64,000 bases of DNA from Effrenium voratum (taxonomy: Eukaryota; Sar; Dinophyceae; Suessiales; Symbiodiniaceae). Shown here piece after piece: positions 19,194-29,221 of this stretch. Position numbers and translations under genes: made by a program. Location: the NCBI GenBank assembly GCA_963377175.1, contig CAUJNA010003046.1, positions 1 to 64,000 on the forward strand, written 5' to 3'. The first letter of the stretch is position 1, and each line of letters opens with the position of its first letter. The notes beneath the pieces were generated by a model that saw nothing but the letters and a program-made list of their open reading frames with translations, ran no database searches and was not told where the DNA came from.

Positions 19194-19956
19194 TCAGCGT
19201 GGCCCCCACCCCATGTTGTAGACCTCCCACCTGCGGCTGCCGCGTCTCTTCTTGAACGTCACTCGCAGGTTGATTTTGATTGTCTGTGTCTCTGAGGAGG
19301 ATGATGGGGATCGTCGGCGCCGACGGCGGTGCTGGGCCCGGGGCCCAGAAGGCTCGTGGGGCTTCTCGGCCTCCTTGGGATCCGCCTCCTCCTTTGCCTC
19401 CTCCGGCTTGCCAGGCAGCTCCGGCAGGTTGTCCTGACACAATCAAGGGAACCATGTTTTGGCGCTAGCAGGCGAACAGAAAGATGCTTCACACGAAAGT
19501 GTTTGCAACCCTAAAATCTGGACTTGGGCTCACGGGCTCACTCTCGGGTTTCAGTTGCCTGCCGGCCTCGTTCTTCTCGCTGTCGCGGCCCAAGGCAGAG
19601 TTTGCCGGAGATGTTCCTGCGGCATCGCTCACCTCTGGCTCCTCGCCGGCGGGGCTTGCAGGCACCAGGGTGTCAGGGTCTTCTGGTGTAGGGAGCGGTG
19701 TTGAGTCAGTGGCCTCAAGCTTCACGGAAGAGGGTTCTGGGACTTGTTCAGCTTGGGCTTGTTCAGCTTGGGCATGATCTTGTTCTTGAGCAGCTTCTTG
19801 ACACTGACTCTGCCCTGAGACCTCTGGAACTCCGGGATTTGTGGCAACTCTGCCTGGGGCAAGGGGCTTTGGCCTGGCACTTTCTGCTTCACGGGCTGTT
19901 GTTCTTCCAGGTTTGAGGACATCTGGAAAGTGCCACTTTGGCTGGGGGGCCGCCAT
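19194..19956 (-). CDS. small two-exon protein, acidic/proline-rich then arginine-rich (about 228 aa)
   Basis: Exon 1 is 19956-19510 (MAAPQPKWHFPDVLKPGR...), 149 codons, Glu/Gln/Pro-rich with repeats of AEQAQAEQ; no fold is predicted. A 76-nt GT-AG intron (19509-19434) joins in phase 0 to exon 2 (DNLPELPGKPEEAKEEAD...). Exon 2 continues with HRRRRRRSPSSSSETQ and ends with a basic segment (VTFKKRRGSRRWEVYNMGWG), stop at 19194. Arg/Ser blocks like this occur in nucleic-acid-binding and splicing-related proteins, but no RNA-binding domain is present. The start codon lies 71 bp from the start of the divergent serine recombinase, so the two may share a control region. I do not recognise the family. 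The exon structure is well supported because the reading frame closes. Confidence 0.55.
19434..19509 (-). other. intron, GT-AG, 76 nt
   Basis: Minus strand: exon ...TTTAGG then GTTGCAAAC, ending TGTCAG before GACAACCTG. Splicing keeps phase 0 and replaces an immediate stop with a long acidic/basic exon. Confidence 0.65.
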
Positions 19957-20027
19957 TGCTCGCCGCTAGCACCGACTTGAGCTCAGAGCAACTGAGTCAC
20001 AGAGTTCTGATTCTGAGTCACCAAGCC

Positions 20028-20726
20028 ATGGCCAAGACTGCAACTGCCATATACACCCGAACATCCACAAAGACAAACTTGAAAGGCGACAGTGGCAACA
20101 GGCAGTTCCGGGCAAGTCTCAAGGCTTTGAAGGCCGTGCAAGGCAAGGACTACAAAGGTGCCAAGCGTGTTTCTGAGTGCATCTCAGGCATGCTCCCCCT
20201 AAAAGACAGGAAGAAACTTCAGTCCTTGCTCAACGGTGGCTTCAGTCACATCTATGTGGAAAGTTTGAGGGCCTTGGGGCGGAAGACCAGTGCCATTGAA
20301 GAGATCTATGAGGAGGCCAAACGCACTGGAACGCACATTGTCGTGGCGGACCTGCCTCCAACGCTCTTCAGCAGCACAGCCAGTCCTGCGGAGAATTTCC
20401 AGCGCAGGATCATGGCCGCAGTGCAGGAGTTTGAGAGGGACACCATTGTTTATCGTTTACAGGAAGGGCTGAAAGCAAAGGCTGCCAAAATGAAGGCAGC
20501 GGGCTTGCCAGGCAAGGTCAATGGCCGGAAGTCCTACTTGGAACACCAACAAGGGAAAAACCTCAGCCCAAAAAAGCTCAAAGCTTTGAAGCAAGCCTGC
20601 CTAGCCCGAAAGCGGGGGGAGTTTGGGTGGAGAGTCCTGGCTACAAAGGCTTCCAAGATCCTCAGGCTCAAGGTGTGCATCGGCAAGGATGCAGCGGTAA
20701 CACTGTCCAAGCAGCTCAAGATCTGA
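20028..20726 (+). CDS. serine site-specific recombinase (resolvase/invertase family, 232 aa)
   Basis: Predicted DNA strand-exchange enzyme with a covalent 5'-phosphoserine intermediate. N-terminal AIYTRTSTK carries the family RxS motif with nucleophile S13 and R11. ESLRALGR (78-85) corresponds to the conserved DRLGR-type helix with two catalytic arginines, here R81 and R85. VVADLPPTLFSS (105-116) precedes AAVQEFERDTIVYR (130-143), the dimerisation helix E region. The C-terminal 70 residues (GKVNGRKSYLE then GWRVLATKASKILRL) are basic and can form a small helix-turn-helix. The length matches small resolvases, and no frame break or intron is seen. I chose ATG 20028 (MAKTATAIYTR) because the longer frame from 19938 enters the promoter-side repeats. 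It is the only plus-strand gene inside a minus-strand cluster, which suggests an inserted unit or a cargo gene. Confidence 0.85.
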   Translation: MAKTATAIYTRTSTKTNLKGDSGNRQFRASLKALKAVQGKDYKGAKRVSECISGMLPLKDRKKLQSLLNGGFSHIYVESLRALGRKTSAIEEIYEEAKRTGTHIVVADLPPTLFSSTASPAENFQRRIMAAVQEFERDTIVYRLQEGLKAKAAKMKAAGLPGKVNGRKSYLEHQQGKNLSPKKLKALKQACLARKRGEFGWRVLATKASKILRLKVCIGKDAAVTLSKQLKI

Positions 20727-20836
20727 GTCCAAACAATCATGTGTGCATGCCAATGTAGGAGAGTTCCTGAGCCCAGAGCCCAGAGTCATGCACTGAATGG
20801 CCAAGCTAGCTTCAACGCAAGCGCAGCCACAGTCAC

Positions 20837-20871
20837 TGAGTCAATGAGTCAATGAGTCAATGAGCCAATGA
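20837..20871 (+). repeat. 9-bp tandem repeat (TGAGTCAA type)
   Basis: TGAGTCAA is repeated three times at 9-bp spacing, followed by a diverged copy. It lies in the 307-bp gene-free gap between the recombinase stop and the next exon; the rest of that gap shows only GACTC-type words. Confidence 0.7.
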
Positions 20872-21033
20872 ACAAGAAGGAAAAGCGATTTGCAGACCAA
20901 ACTTTGTTGCAAGAAATAGTATTGTTGTTTTGCTGAGCAGTTTGCGCACGGCACTGCGAGATCCTTTGCTGTGTTTTCTGCTGGGCGCTCCAACCTGCCA
21001 GGCGCCTGACTCTGGACCTCAAGGGCTCTGGCC

Positions 21034-21300
21034 TCAGTCCTCTGCTAGCTGCCGGGCCATGACTGCAACCAGAGCCGGATGGGGCTCACAGCCGTGCAGT
21101 TTCTGAAAGCGCGTGGCAAGTTTCCACCAAATCTGTACATTGAAGTTGCGGAAATCGCCTGGCTGGAAGGATCGGTCCCCAGCAGTGCAAGCTAGATACG
21201 ACACTGCCCCTGGGTCAGCCTCACAGCCAAGGTATTTACAGAACTGCTTCGGGGTGATGTTTCTGAAGCCCTGGTCCAGCATCTTCGCCCTGATCCTCAC
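21034..21300 (-). CDS. coding fragment, unknown (C-terminal exon)
   Basis: About 85 residues (LDQGFRNITPKQFCKYLG ... VMARQLAED) ending in a stop at 21034. Composition and codon use resemble the other minus-strand exons, and the translation on the other strand is poor. It could be the last exon of the gene ending nearby at 21679, with the foldback at 21409-21612 in an intron, or a leftover of a separate gene. The upstream exon boundary is not resolved. No family recognised. Confidence 0.4.
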   Translation of the reverse strand: MRIRAKMLDQGFRNITPKQFCKYLGCEADPGAVSYLACTAGDRSFQPGDFRNFNVQIWWKLATRFQKLHGCEPHPALVAVMARQLAED

Positions 21301-21408
21301 CAGGTTTGCCTGCCAGCTTTACTTTTCACATGGGGTGTGCAGATTTTCCCTTAGTACGCTGTTGTGAGTTTTGCTTCTGCTAGTGCTGGGGTATGTAAAT
21401 TCAAGAGC

Positions 21409-21612
21409 CTTTACCACAGTTGCTTCCACTGCTTAGTGGGGAGCGCTTCTTTGACTTTCCAGGCCCCTTTCCTGAAACGATGGGTCTTTGAGCTGAACTT
21501 ATTTGGGGGGCCCCCCACTAGCGCACGTATGCTTCTAAGTGCCATTCCATCGTTTCAGGCCAGGGGCTTGGAAGTTTTGTTTGTGAAGCTGTGGAAGCAA
21601 CTTGTGGTAAAA
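21409..21612. repeat. foldback element with nested inverted repeats
   Basis: The outer ends CTTTACCACAGTTGCTTCCAC (about 21409-21430, shown in part) pair with GTGGAAGCAACTTGTGGTAAA (21591-21610). An inner pair, CCAGGCCCCTTTCCTGAAACGATGG at 21459-21483, is matched by its inverse at 21547-21571 with a few mismatches. Together they form a roughly 200-bp imperfect hairpin between two minus-strand exons. Confidence 0.7.
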
Positions 21613-21678
21613 GTGGGCTAAGGACCCTCATGGACAAGGCTGGTGCAGCCTTCATGAAACGATCTGTTACAACCCCTG

Positions 21679-23083
21679 CTATTTGAACAGAGCTTGGCCC
21701 GCTAAAAAGAAAAGAGTATCCAAAGCCTGCATGTCGGGGTTCATGTGCACAAGCTTGTTGAGTGTCAAGTTCTTATCGAGCTTCAACTGGTTGTTGCTCA
21801 TAGCTGCCAAGTCCGACAGGAACGACTTCAACGTCGCTTTGAAGTGATAGTTGCTGCCGTCCTTATTCCAGAAAGGTGGCTTGAAGGGGAGCTCCTTGAT
21901 TGCCTTCTTGCCCCGCTTGACCTGTCTGAATAGGAAACCGGGCTTACGAGCAAAGCAGGCAAGGTAAAAGTGACAATAGCAGTTGCCCCAACAAGGGCTT
22001 TACAAGCTGCCTGCCTGGGCACATAGCTCCCCAAAGGTCGCTGCCGCGTCCGGGCCAACAGCAGCAACCACTGCGTCCACTGCCTTCACAAACAGTCCAA
22101 TTCGCACAGCGCTGCCTCTGCCGTGGTCCAGTTGCCAGCAAAACTCCCGCTGGCCCTCGTGCCCTTGAACGAAAGAAAGGCTTCCCTTTACAGCGGCTTG
22201 CTTAGGAAGCTTCTTCAGGATACCCAGCGTCTTCAGCGTCAGAACCTTTCATCCAAAACCGAATACTTTTCCTTTCATCCAAAACCGAATACTTTTCCTT
22301 TCATCCAAAACCGAATACTCTTCCTTTCATCCAAAACCGAATACTTTTCAGCCATTCTTGAAACGTGCCAAAACAAGCACCAAGCAGGTACAAACATTTC
22401 TCAACAGGCCAAGAGACAGGCCCCGCTACCCTCCATTGGTTTCGGATCGCGTTGCTTTGCCACTGCTGGCTGACAGGCTGCTTGCTCATGCGGATTGCAC
22501 ACTTCAGAAGCACAGTGCGGATCTTGGAGACTCTGGACTCCAGTGTCTGGTCTCTGCCCTCTGGACTCTGGTCAACGCGCCGCCACTCTGAGACGAGAGC
22601 ATCTTTCCAGGGCCACATCCTGAGTTGAAGGCTGATGATGTGCAAGGCCGGCTCTTTCTTGAACATTTGCTGCCCGCGCTTGCTAGCAGCCAAGCGCTCA
22701 CGAGAATGCACATCAGCGGGAAACCAGCGGCGCGATCCACTGAGTGTGTAAGCAGCCAAGCACCGAACTCTGTTCACCAAATCTTCGGTTTTTATTCGCT
22801 GCTCTGCCTTGGACTTGCCATGCTTGGCCAGGAAAGCCCTCCCCTTTTTACAGGACTCCAGGGCAGAAATCAGCTCGCCCAAGGTTGCAAAAGTGCTGCC
22901 CAGGTTGATTTTGTGACACCACCAGCGGCCCGTTTGAGGATGGCAGTATACGAATTTTACGCGTTTCGTATCGATGCAGCCAGCTCCATGATGGGGTTGC
23001 TTGGCCAAAAGTTTGTTCATGGGCCAAGAGTTTTGAGCCACTGCGCCTTGAGCGGAAGCCGCAAACTTTCTTTTCACTGGGTC
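21679..23083 (-). CDS. unknown protein, three coding exons
   Basis: Exon 1 (23083 to about 22347) encodes about 245 residues with HTKRVKFVYCH-like and TGRWWCHKINLGSTFATLGE segments; its 5' limit is uncertain because an in-frame stop lies just upstream and no ATG is present. Exon 2 (about 22245-22004) reads LTLKTLGILKKLPKQAAVKG to LCAQAGS. A 78-nt GT-AG intron (22003-21926) then joins in frame to exon 3, QVKRGKKAIKELPFKPPFW to FLAGQALFK, stop at 21679. The gap between exons 1 and 2 consists almost entirely of a 26-bp tandem repeat. No domain is recognised; lysine-rich exon 3 and tryptophan-rich exon 1 suggest a globular protein. Same strand as the rest of the cluster. Confidence 0.55.
21926..22003 (-). 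other. intron, GT-AG, 78 nt
   Basis: Minus strand: GGCAGCTT then GTAAAGCCC, ending CTATTCAG before ACAGGTCAAG. Exon phases match (TT plus A gives Leu) and the stop at the exon 2 boundary is removed. Textbook pyrimidine-rich 3' end. Confidence 0.8.
22247..22350 (-). repeat. 26-bp tandem repeat, four copies, filling an intron
   Basis: TTTCATCCAAAACCGAATAC begins at 22247, 22273, 22299 and 22325. On the coding (minus) strand each unit reads GTATTCGGTTTTGGATGAAAGG, so it holds both a GT start and an AG end. It lies exactly between coding blocks of the gene ending at 21679. Confidence 0.85.
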
Positions 23084-23151
23084 CAAGGCGAGCCTTCAGG
23101 GTCCAGCCAAAACATAAAGCCCTATGCGGTGACAACTTTAGTACATCATAA

Positions 23152-23285
23152 GTATTATGTCTAATCTTCCTCGGGAATGTTCATCTACTAGTTTCCAATG
23201 CAAAATGATAAACATCTCACAAAATGCGCTCTTTTGCAATTGGAAGCAGTAGGTGCACATTACCGAGCAAGATGAGACATAATAC
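23152..23285. mobile_element. short inverted-repeat element (134 bp, MITE-like)
   Basis: The 54-bp left arm, starting GTATTATGTCTAATCTTCC, is matched by the reverse complement of the right arm ending AAGATGAGACATAATAC, with roughly four fifths of positions identical and a 26-nt loop. Flanks are AT-rich. It lies upstream of the minus-strand gene that ends at 21679. No coding capacity. Confidence 0.75.
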
Positions 23286-24024
23286 ATATATACTAACACA
23301 AGCAACAAGCGCAGGCTTCAGAAGTATAGAAAACCCTCGGCCTCAGGCCTTCTTCCTTGTGCCCCCCAGATGAAACTAGGCTTCTTTCCAGCTTTAGGGG
23401 GCAATGTCAAGAAAAGCGGCAACGAAAAAGAGTTCAAGAAAATCTGAAAGAAGCAGTGCATCAGTTTCCTGTCAGGGTGCCCCGCCAACAACTTTGCAAC
23501 AAACCAAAACGCGCGAAACCCGACTGTCACCCTTACTGAAGGCGCAGGCAGTCCTGAGTGGACCAGGGCCAGGCAGAGGTCCAAACCTGGGCGCGCAGTC
23601 GGGTGAGCATGTGTTTGCGGAGCGTGCTGGTGATCTCAATGTGAGTCCAAGTTTCACTTTTTGCTCGAATTTTGCATGCCAGCAAACTGTCAATAGGCTG
23701 GCATCGGGCGGCCCCTGAGACTCTGGGTCAGAACTCCGAGCCTCAGGGACTCTGTGGCACTGGGGCGATGAAGCAAACATGCGGTAACTGCAAAAGAGAG
23801 TGCGAAAGAAAGCCATGATTTGGGCCTCAATTTACTGTGCCCCAGCACCTGCCAAAATGGCCAGTCTCACAATGCTGAGCTGACTCATCACCCAGCCCTC
23901 AAGACCACAGCCAATAAGCTGGAAAGCGGCTTTGAACTAAACAATGGGTTCTTCGTTTTGGCGATCAGTCAGTCCTTGGCAAAGAAGCTTGGGCTGGGTG
24001 ACCAAAAATTCGCGGTCCGGGTGG
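23286..24024. other. intergenic, no supported gene
   Basis: Short open frames exist on both strands but none has consistent coding character. GACTC-type words cluster at 23718-23760. Confidence 0.45.
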
Positions 24025-27000
24025 CTAGTACCCTTGGGACGGCTGGGACGGCTGTGATGTTTCATGTGCGCCTGGCTGGGATGGAACTTTTGCCCATGCC
24101 GGCATCCAATCATTGCTGGTCATGAAATGCCAGGTGCCATCCTCCTCCTTGATTGCCTCCCACTTGTACGACTCAGGGTCCCAGTAGTAGGTGGGCTCCT
24201 CCTGGGACCACTGCTTGAAGAAGTGGTCCTTCATGTACATGGTGACCGGGCCATTGTGCTCGTCTTGCCAGACCCAGCCAGTGGGGTCCTTCTCGAACGG
24301 GCGCTCGCCCCGAACGACAAATCCAGCCTTGCTGCGACGGGGAATGAACCCCTGCCCTGCGGGCGACATGGTGGTGAGGGACTTGGCCATCTCCTCAGTC
24401 ACTTTGTCCAGGGCGAAGAGCTCCAAGACATTGGGCTCGCAGCCTCGCTGGGCACTCGGGGAAGTGAGGCGCAAGTAGAGCGCCTTCCACCTGCCACCTT
24501 CCTGCTGGTACAAGCCATGCGTGTAGGTGAATTTGCTGATTCCGCTGAGGCTCGGAGGCTCAGCTGGCATGACAGCAGTAACCGTGAAGTTCTTCTGCTG
24601 TCCCGGGCTGTCCGCCCGACGGACCCAGGTCAGCTTGATGGAGCCGTCCCCAGCCGACTGCTGTGTCCTGAGGAGTGGGGCCCATGCTTCGTCAAACTAT
24701 TTACCAAATGATCAAATAGCCAAAAGAACACCGCTCACAAAGAACAAGGGCAGGCAAGCATCATGGCGTAGGCCCAATGTGCGCGAGCTTGCAAGTACCA
24801 GGTCCTGCCTGGCTGGTGGTCGAAAAAGAAGGAGCTGGGCCCACTGGGCGGCGCCCCTTCAAACTTGCGGAAGGCAGAGTGGGCAATCACCTGCTTGTTC
24901 AGGATGCGAAGCTCTACGCCGTCCGGGATCATGCCACTCATCACGCCATCCGGCCAAGCGCAGGCAAGCAGCTGCTCATTCTGCCGCTCTGGTGTCATGG
25001 ATGGCAGAGCCATGCCCACTGGCAACTTCAGCGTGGGGACCTTCCAGAAGCCAGCTTGGCAAAAGAGCTGCTTGACGCCCTCGCAGATGTCCTTGGTGTG
25101 GTCCAGGAAAGGGTACCTTACAGTCAGGAATGGTGAGGCGACAGACAAGCGAACAAAGACACAGACAAGCTAGCTAACAAACCAATCAGCAAACAAGGAT
25201 ATGCAAAGAACAAGCGCGCAAACAAACCATGCAAAGCAGCAGAAGGCGCAAGACAGCAGGCAAGCAAACACTACAACAACACAAACGGCGCTAGGTATCA
25301 GCAAATTCACAGCAGGACCAGCAGAGAAGTGAACAGCCAGACAGCTTACCCCAGCCCAGCCAACACCAAACTGCCCAAGCAACTGAGTCTCCGTGTGGCT
25401 GAAAATTGCGCAGTTGCTGGCTAGCCAGGCCATGAGCCAAAAAGCAGGGAAAGCAACAGGTGGGACCCGCAGCAGAGACAGAGAGAGAGAGAGAGCGAAA
25501 TGAAGAGATAAGGCAAGATAAGTTGAAGACAAGAAAGAGGGTGAGAATGGAGAAGAACAGAGGCGAGAGAAAGCGAAAGAGAAGCAACGCCAGAAAGTCA
25601 AGAACATGTGAAACATAACAATTTTAACAAAACAGAACAAGAAAACGAGAGCATAGGCACATGTGCAATGGACACAATAACAAAAATAGATAAGTATGAG
25701 ACAAAGCGCTCAACAAACATGAAAAGAAAGGGGTATTTACTTGTACGTGTGTACATACCTCTCTGCCCCCGTGCCTGTATAGATACACATATGTTTACAT
25801 TGAGCTATATATGCATACACGCACAAGTAAATACCCCTTTCTTTTCACGTGTTTGCTTTTTCTCACACTTATCGATTTCTTTTTTTACCTTGTTTCCATT
25901 GCATATTTGCCGATGTTCTCGTTTTCTTGTGTTTTTTAAACTAGTATGGTTTGGTTTTTGAAGCAACACAACTCCAACCACAGCGAGAGCAACTCATGGA
26001 AGCTTATTAATTATGGTTGTGAAAGCAGTTTTTGCTATTGGCTACTGCACTTTGGTTTTACCGGCAAGTGGTTGAGCCAGGGCACTCGCAGTACTGCAAG
26101 CTGGGGACCCTCGCCATGAGAAAGGGCGGCTGGTCCTCGGCGTAAACGTGGAAGTAGAGCTCGTGGCCCATCATGCGGGCCCAGCCAAGGAGGGGACCGT
26201 GCGGCACGATGCCTTGCTTGGTGTAGTGGACCCAGGTTTTGATGACCTGGATGTCGTAGAGCGACTGCTCCGACAGCCGCGCCTCACTGCCTTGCAGGCG
26301 CTGGAGCTGCTCTCCGAGCTCGCGCACCAAACGGCTGGCCTCCTTGTCAAAGGTGACAGGCGGCCAGAGACTGTCTGGATGGTAGTTCTGCAGCCGGGCA
26401 CTGTAAAAGATCTTCACGTACGCCAGATCTTTCTGAACGTTGCCCTGCGCGTTCCATCCAGGAAGGGGCTTCCCCTTCAGCAGCGCTTGCTCAATCTCGT
26501 GCATGGGGAGGGCCGTGATGTCCTCGCCCTCGCCAGCTGTGTCCAGCACAACACTGCTTGCACTGCACTTGGTGGACTCACGGCTGGCCCTCACCATCTG
26601 CAAGCGTGAAGCTGGAGCAGCCCTTGGAGTCTGGGACTCGGGGACTCCAGGCTCAGGGACTGCGGACTCAGGCTCAGAGGGCCCAAACTCCTTCGGCTCC
26701 TGGGTGGGTGGCACGTTGGGCTCGCCAGGGGAAGATGTGGCATCGGGCTTGCCTGCCTCAGGATGGGGATGGTCCGGCGCGGGCTGGTCCAGCGCGGGCT
26801 TTGGCTCGGAGTGGCCGCTTGCACTTGCAGGCGTGTCGCTGGCGCTTGCCTGCTTGGCTGCGGCCTCTTGCTTCTTGCCATAGCGCACCCCCAGGACCAT
26901 GCCTTCGAAGACAATGGACTCCAGCGGCCCACTAGTCTCCACAGTGGCGAGGATGATGGAGTCCTCGTTGCAGAGGGCCCAGCGCAAGGATCCTGCAGGT

Positions 27001-27294
27001 ACGGAGTTCCACAGGACACACTCAAAAAACAACCGCGAAGCCCTACTAATTGCGATTGTTTTTGTACCAGTGCAACGCCACAAAAGCTGGTCCTGTCTTG
27101 CTTTGCGGAAGGTCAACCAAGTCTGGGCTGCAGCCTCGCTCAGTGATGACTGACTTCAACGACCAAACCTGGTTCTCGTCGGTGGCCACCACCAGCAGAA
27201 CCTTGTGAGCGTTGAAGGCTGCTTGAGGGCCACCGCTCAGCAAGAGCAGCTTCACACGGTCTGTCCGACTCTCGCTGCCCAACTGGTTGCCCAT
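24025..27294 (-). CDS. unknown protein, four coding blocks, N-terminal myristoylation-like motif
   Basis: Starts MGNQLGSESRTDRVKLLLLSGG at 27294; the second-position Gly with Gly at position 6 fits an N-myristoylation consensus, suggesting but not proving membrane attachment. Blocks: 1, 27294 to about 27050; 2, about 26995-26062, with a Pro/Glu/Ser-rich linker and a globular C-terminal part (LAYVKIFYSARLQNYHPDSLW ... HVYAEDQPPFL); 3, 25116 to about 24735 (YPFLDHTKDICEGVKQLF); 4, about 24695-24025, ending in a Gln/Pro/Ser tail and including YYWDPESYKWEAI, a WW-like aromatic cluster. The 945-nt intron between blocks 2 and 3 closes in frame (TGCCG|GTAAAA ... TGTAAG|GTAC). The other junctions are less certain. 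The family is not recognised. It is the most upstream gene of the minus-strand cluster. Confidence 0.55.
25478..25600 (+). repeat. purine-rich GA tract
   Basis: AGAGACAGAGAGAGAGAGAG and continuing A/G-rich sequence inside the 945-nt intron; simple-sequence DNA without coding value. Confidence 0.7.
25721..25846. mobile_element. short inverted-repeat element (126 bp, MITE-like) inside an intron
   Basis: GAAAAGAAAGGGGTATTTAC at 25721 (23-bp arm to 25743) is perfectly matched by the inverse at 25824-25846; similarity continues imperfectly beyond both ends. The interior is AT-rich with GTGTGTACATAC. Located within the intron at 25117-26061, so its insertion did not break the coding sequence. Confidence 0.8.
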
Positions 27295-27653
27295 CTTGCA
27301 AACTCTGGAACTCAGAAACACGGGGACTGGGGACTGGCTTCAGATTCTGCGGCAGGACAGCAAGCGAATCCAACTGGCTCTGACCAGCAACAAGCTAAAG
27401 AACAATTCAACCCCTTGCTGAGCGGAAAATGGGCTGTGGGGGAAACTTAAGATTTCCAGACGCACCAGTTGTTTCCCAGACACGGGCAGCGGTTTCCAGA
27501 CACCTGCAACTGCCTCGCCTGCCAGGTGCCCCGGCTGTGTCCTCTGACATCAGGGACTCCGCGTTGGCAGGGCTTTGGCCTCAGCATCAGGAACCGTACG
27601 AGGTTGTGTGCTGGAAAGAAATGTTTGGCTCCCTCCCTTGTTTCAGCATTCTG

Positions 27654-27784
27654 GAAAGTTGTTCGGTTTTGGATGGACAAGCAGCTGGCAACGATTGTTT
27701 GATCTTGGCTATGACTGAACCTCGAGCATGCCCACGGTGCTAAAGAACTTGAAGAACACACCCATCCAAAACCGAACACTTTTC
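27654..27784. mobile_element. short element with GGTTTTGGATGG inverted ends (131 bp)
   Basis: GAAAGTTGTTCGGTTTTGGATGG (27654-27676, shown with its core) pairs with CCATCCAAAACCGAACAC...TTTC (27762-27784); only the A/T run near the end differs. Non-coding interior. Confidence 0.75.
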
Positions 27785-29221
27785 AAAGGAGGTCGTCGTC
27801 GCAAAGGAGCAGCGAGGTCAACCCAGATATTTGCTCTCATTGGGAGTTGGCCCCTGGGGTTTCAGAATGTGCCCAGCAACACCAGCATTAACACCCCTTT
27901 GGAGGAAAGCGCCTAGCCCTGGAGCCACACTGTGTGGCCTCTCGTCCAGAAAGAAATTTTGTTTTAGAGGTACCAAAAGCTGCAATCCTTGAAGAGTGTT
28001 TGCAGCAAAGGCAAACCTGCACAGGCGTTTCAGTCAGGGCACATCAAGGCCAACCCACCGTTTTGAAGCTGGGCAAAGGTAGCGAATAAGTATCGCATCT
28101 CTCGACCAAACAGGAGCCACCTGCAGCGACTATTGCTTTCAAGCGTGGCCTTAGACCAGGCCACACAAACAACCAGAACATCAGGGCCTTAAGCGAATCG
28201 ATGGGCTGAAGCTTGCTGAGCACAGCGCGTTGTTAAATTGGTTGAGACTCGCCAACCTGAAGGTTATTTGGATCAAGGTCAATGTAGTGGGCACGCTGGC
28301 CTGAACGTGTCTGTTTTTAGTTTGCGTCTTGGTTGTTTTGTCAAGCTAATTTACCAGTTTCATCAAACTGGTTGGGTTTTGAGGGAAGGCTTATTACGCT
28401 GAAGTCGGCAATGCTGGGGTTATCGGGGCTGCGTGTGGAAGGACGGGCAGTGCGTTTGCAAGAACGGTGGGTACTACTCCATATGCCATGCAAGCGGCCA
28501 CCGCAATCTGCTTGAGAAGTGAAAGACTTGAGGCGGCAAGCCGTGGACGCCGCAGCCGGCAGCTCATTTAGTTGCGCCGAGTTTTTTCTGTAGGCTATTT
28601 TTGGCAAAGTATGCCCTGACCAGTAGACGGGAACTAGCGCGCAGGCGGTAGCGTTTGGCGTGGCCTTGTAGAGCGCAGAGCTTGAGGGCGCAACGCGTAG
28701 TAGGGCTGTGTAGTTTAGTGCCAGCGTTGGGGCTGCGCTGTACTGCTGCGTGCGCCGCGCGTTAGCTCTGTTCTTAATTTGAGTTTAACGGCGGCTGCGC
28801 TTGCAGCCAGAATAAATGTTCACTGGTTCAGGGATGCGCGAGGGCGACAAGGCGCTTGGGGGCTTGGGTAAAACCGCGTCTCGGCTGTCAGAGAATGAAT
28901 GGTTCAGCCATGCCCACGGAAACTTGAAAAACCAATGAGCCGAGGCCCTGGCTTGGCGAAGCTGCTTATGGCGGCAGCCGCCAGCGACAGCCGCTGCCCC
29001 CCCCCCCCCCGCCCAGCCCAGGTAAACTGCCCCAAGCTTAAGAATAGGGGATAGCAGGGGCGTTGTCAAACATAAAGCCTACTGACGGGCTTGCTGCCTT
29101 TGGACTGAGAATTTGAAGGGCAATTCTTGAACAGCTATATTCGCGTGCTTGTTTTAAACCAGCTTCTTCCCATTCCAAAGGCTAGCCGCCCGTTACCTCC
29201 ATTGACTACAGTGTTCAAACA
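27785..29221. other. gene-free stretch
   Basis: No coding frame of quality. A run of C residues at about 28998-29011 and scattered GC-rich words (28620-28780) are the only structure seen. This marks the upstream side of the minus-strand gene cluster. Confidence 0.5.

Larger units (their letters stand above)
25117..26061 (-). other. intron, GT-AG, 945 nt, carrying repeats
   Basis: Donor GTAAAACC at 26061 and acceptor CTGACTGTAAG at 25117 join Thr-Cys-Arg to Tyr-Pro-Phe in frame. The intron holds an inverted-repeat element (25721-25846), a GA-rich microsatellite tract (about 25480-25600) and long AT-rich stretches. Confidence 0.65.

Noticed and set aside
20028..20726. Idea that the window is bacterial because of the resolvase and the ISXO2 transposase
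   Set aside because: In-frame spliceosomal-type introns, multi-exon genes, microsatellites and inverted-repeat element families are incompatible with a bacterial chromosome.
25478..25640. Minus-strand frame rich in Phe, Leu and Ser, resembling a membrane protein
   Set aside because: It is the reverse of the GA-rich tract inside an intron supported by in-frame splicing.
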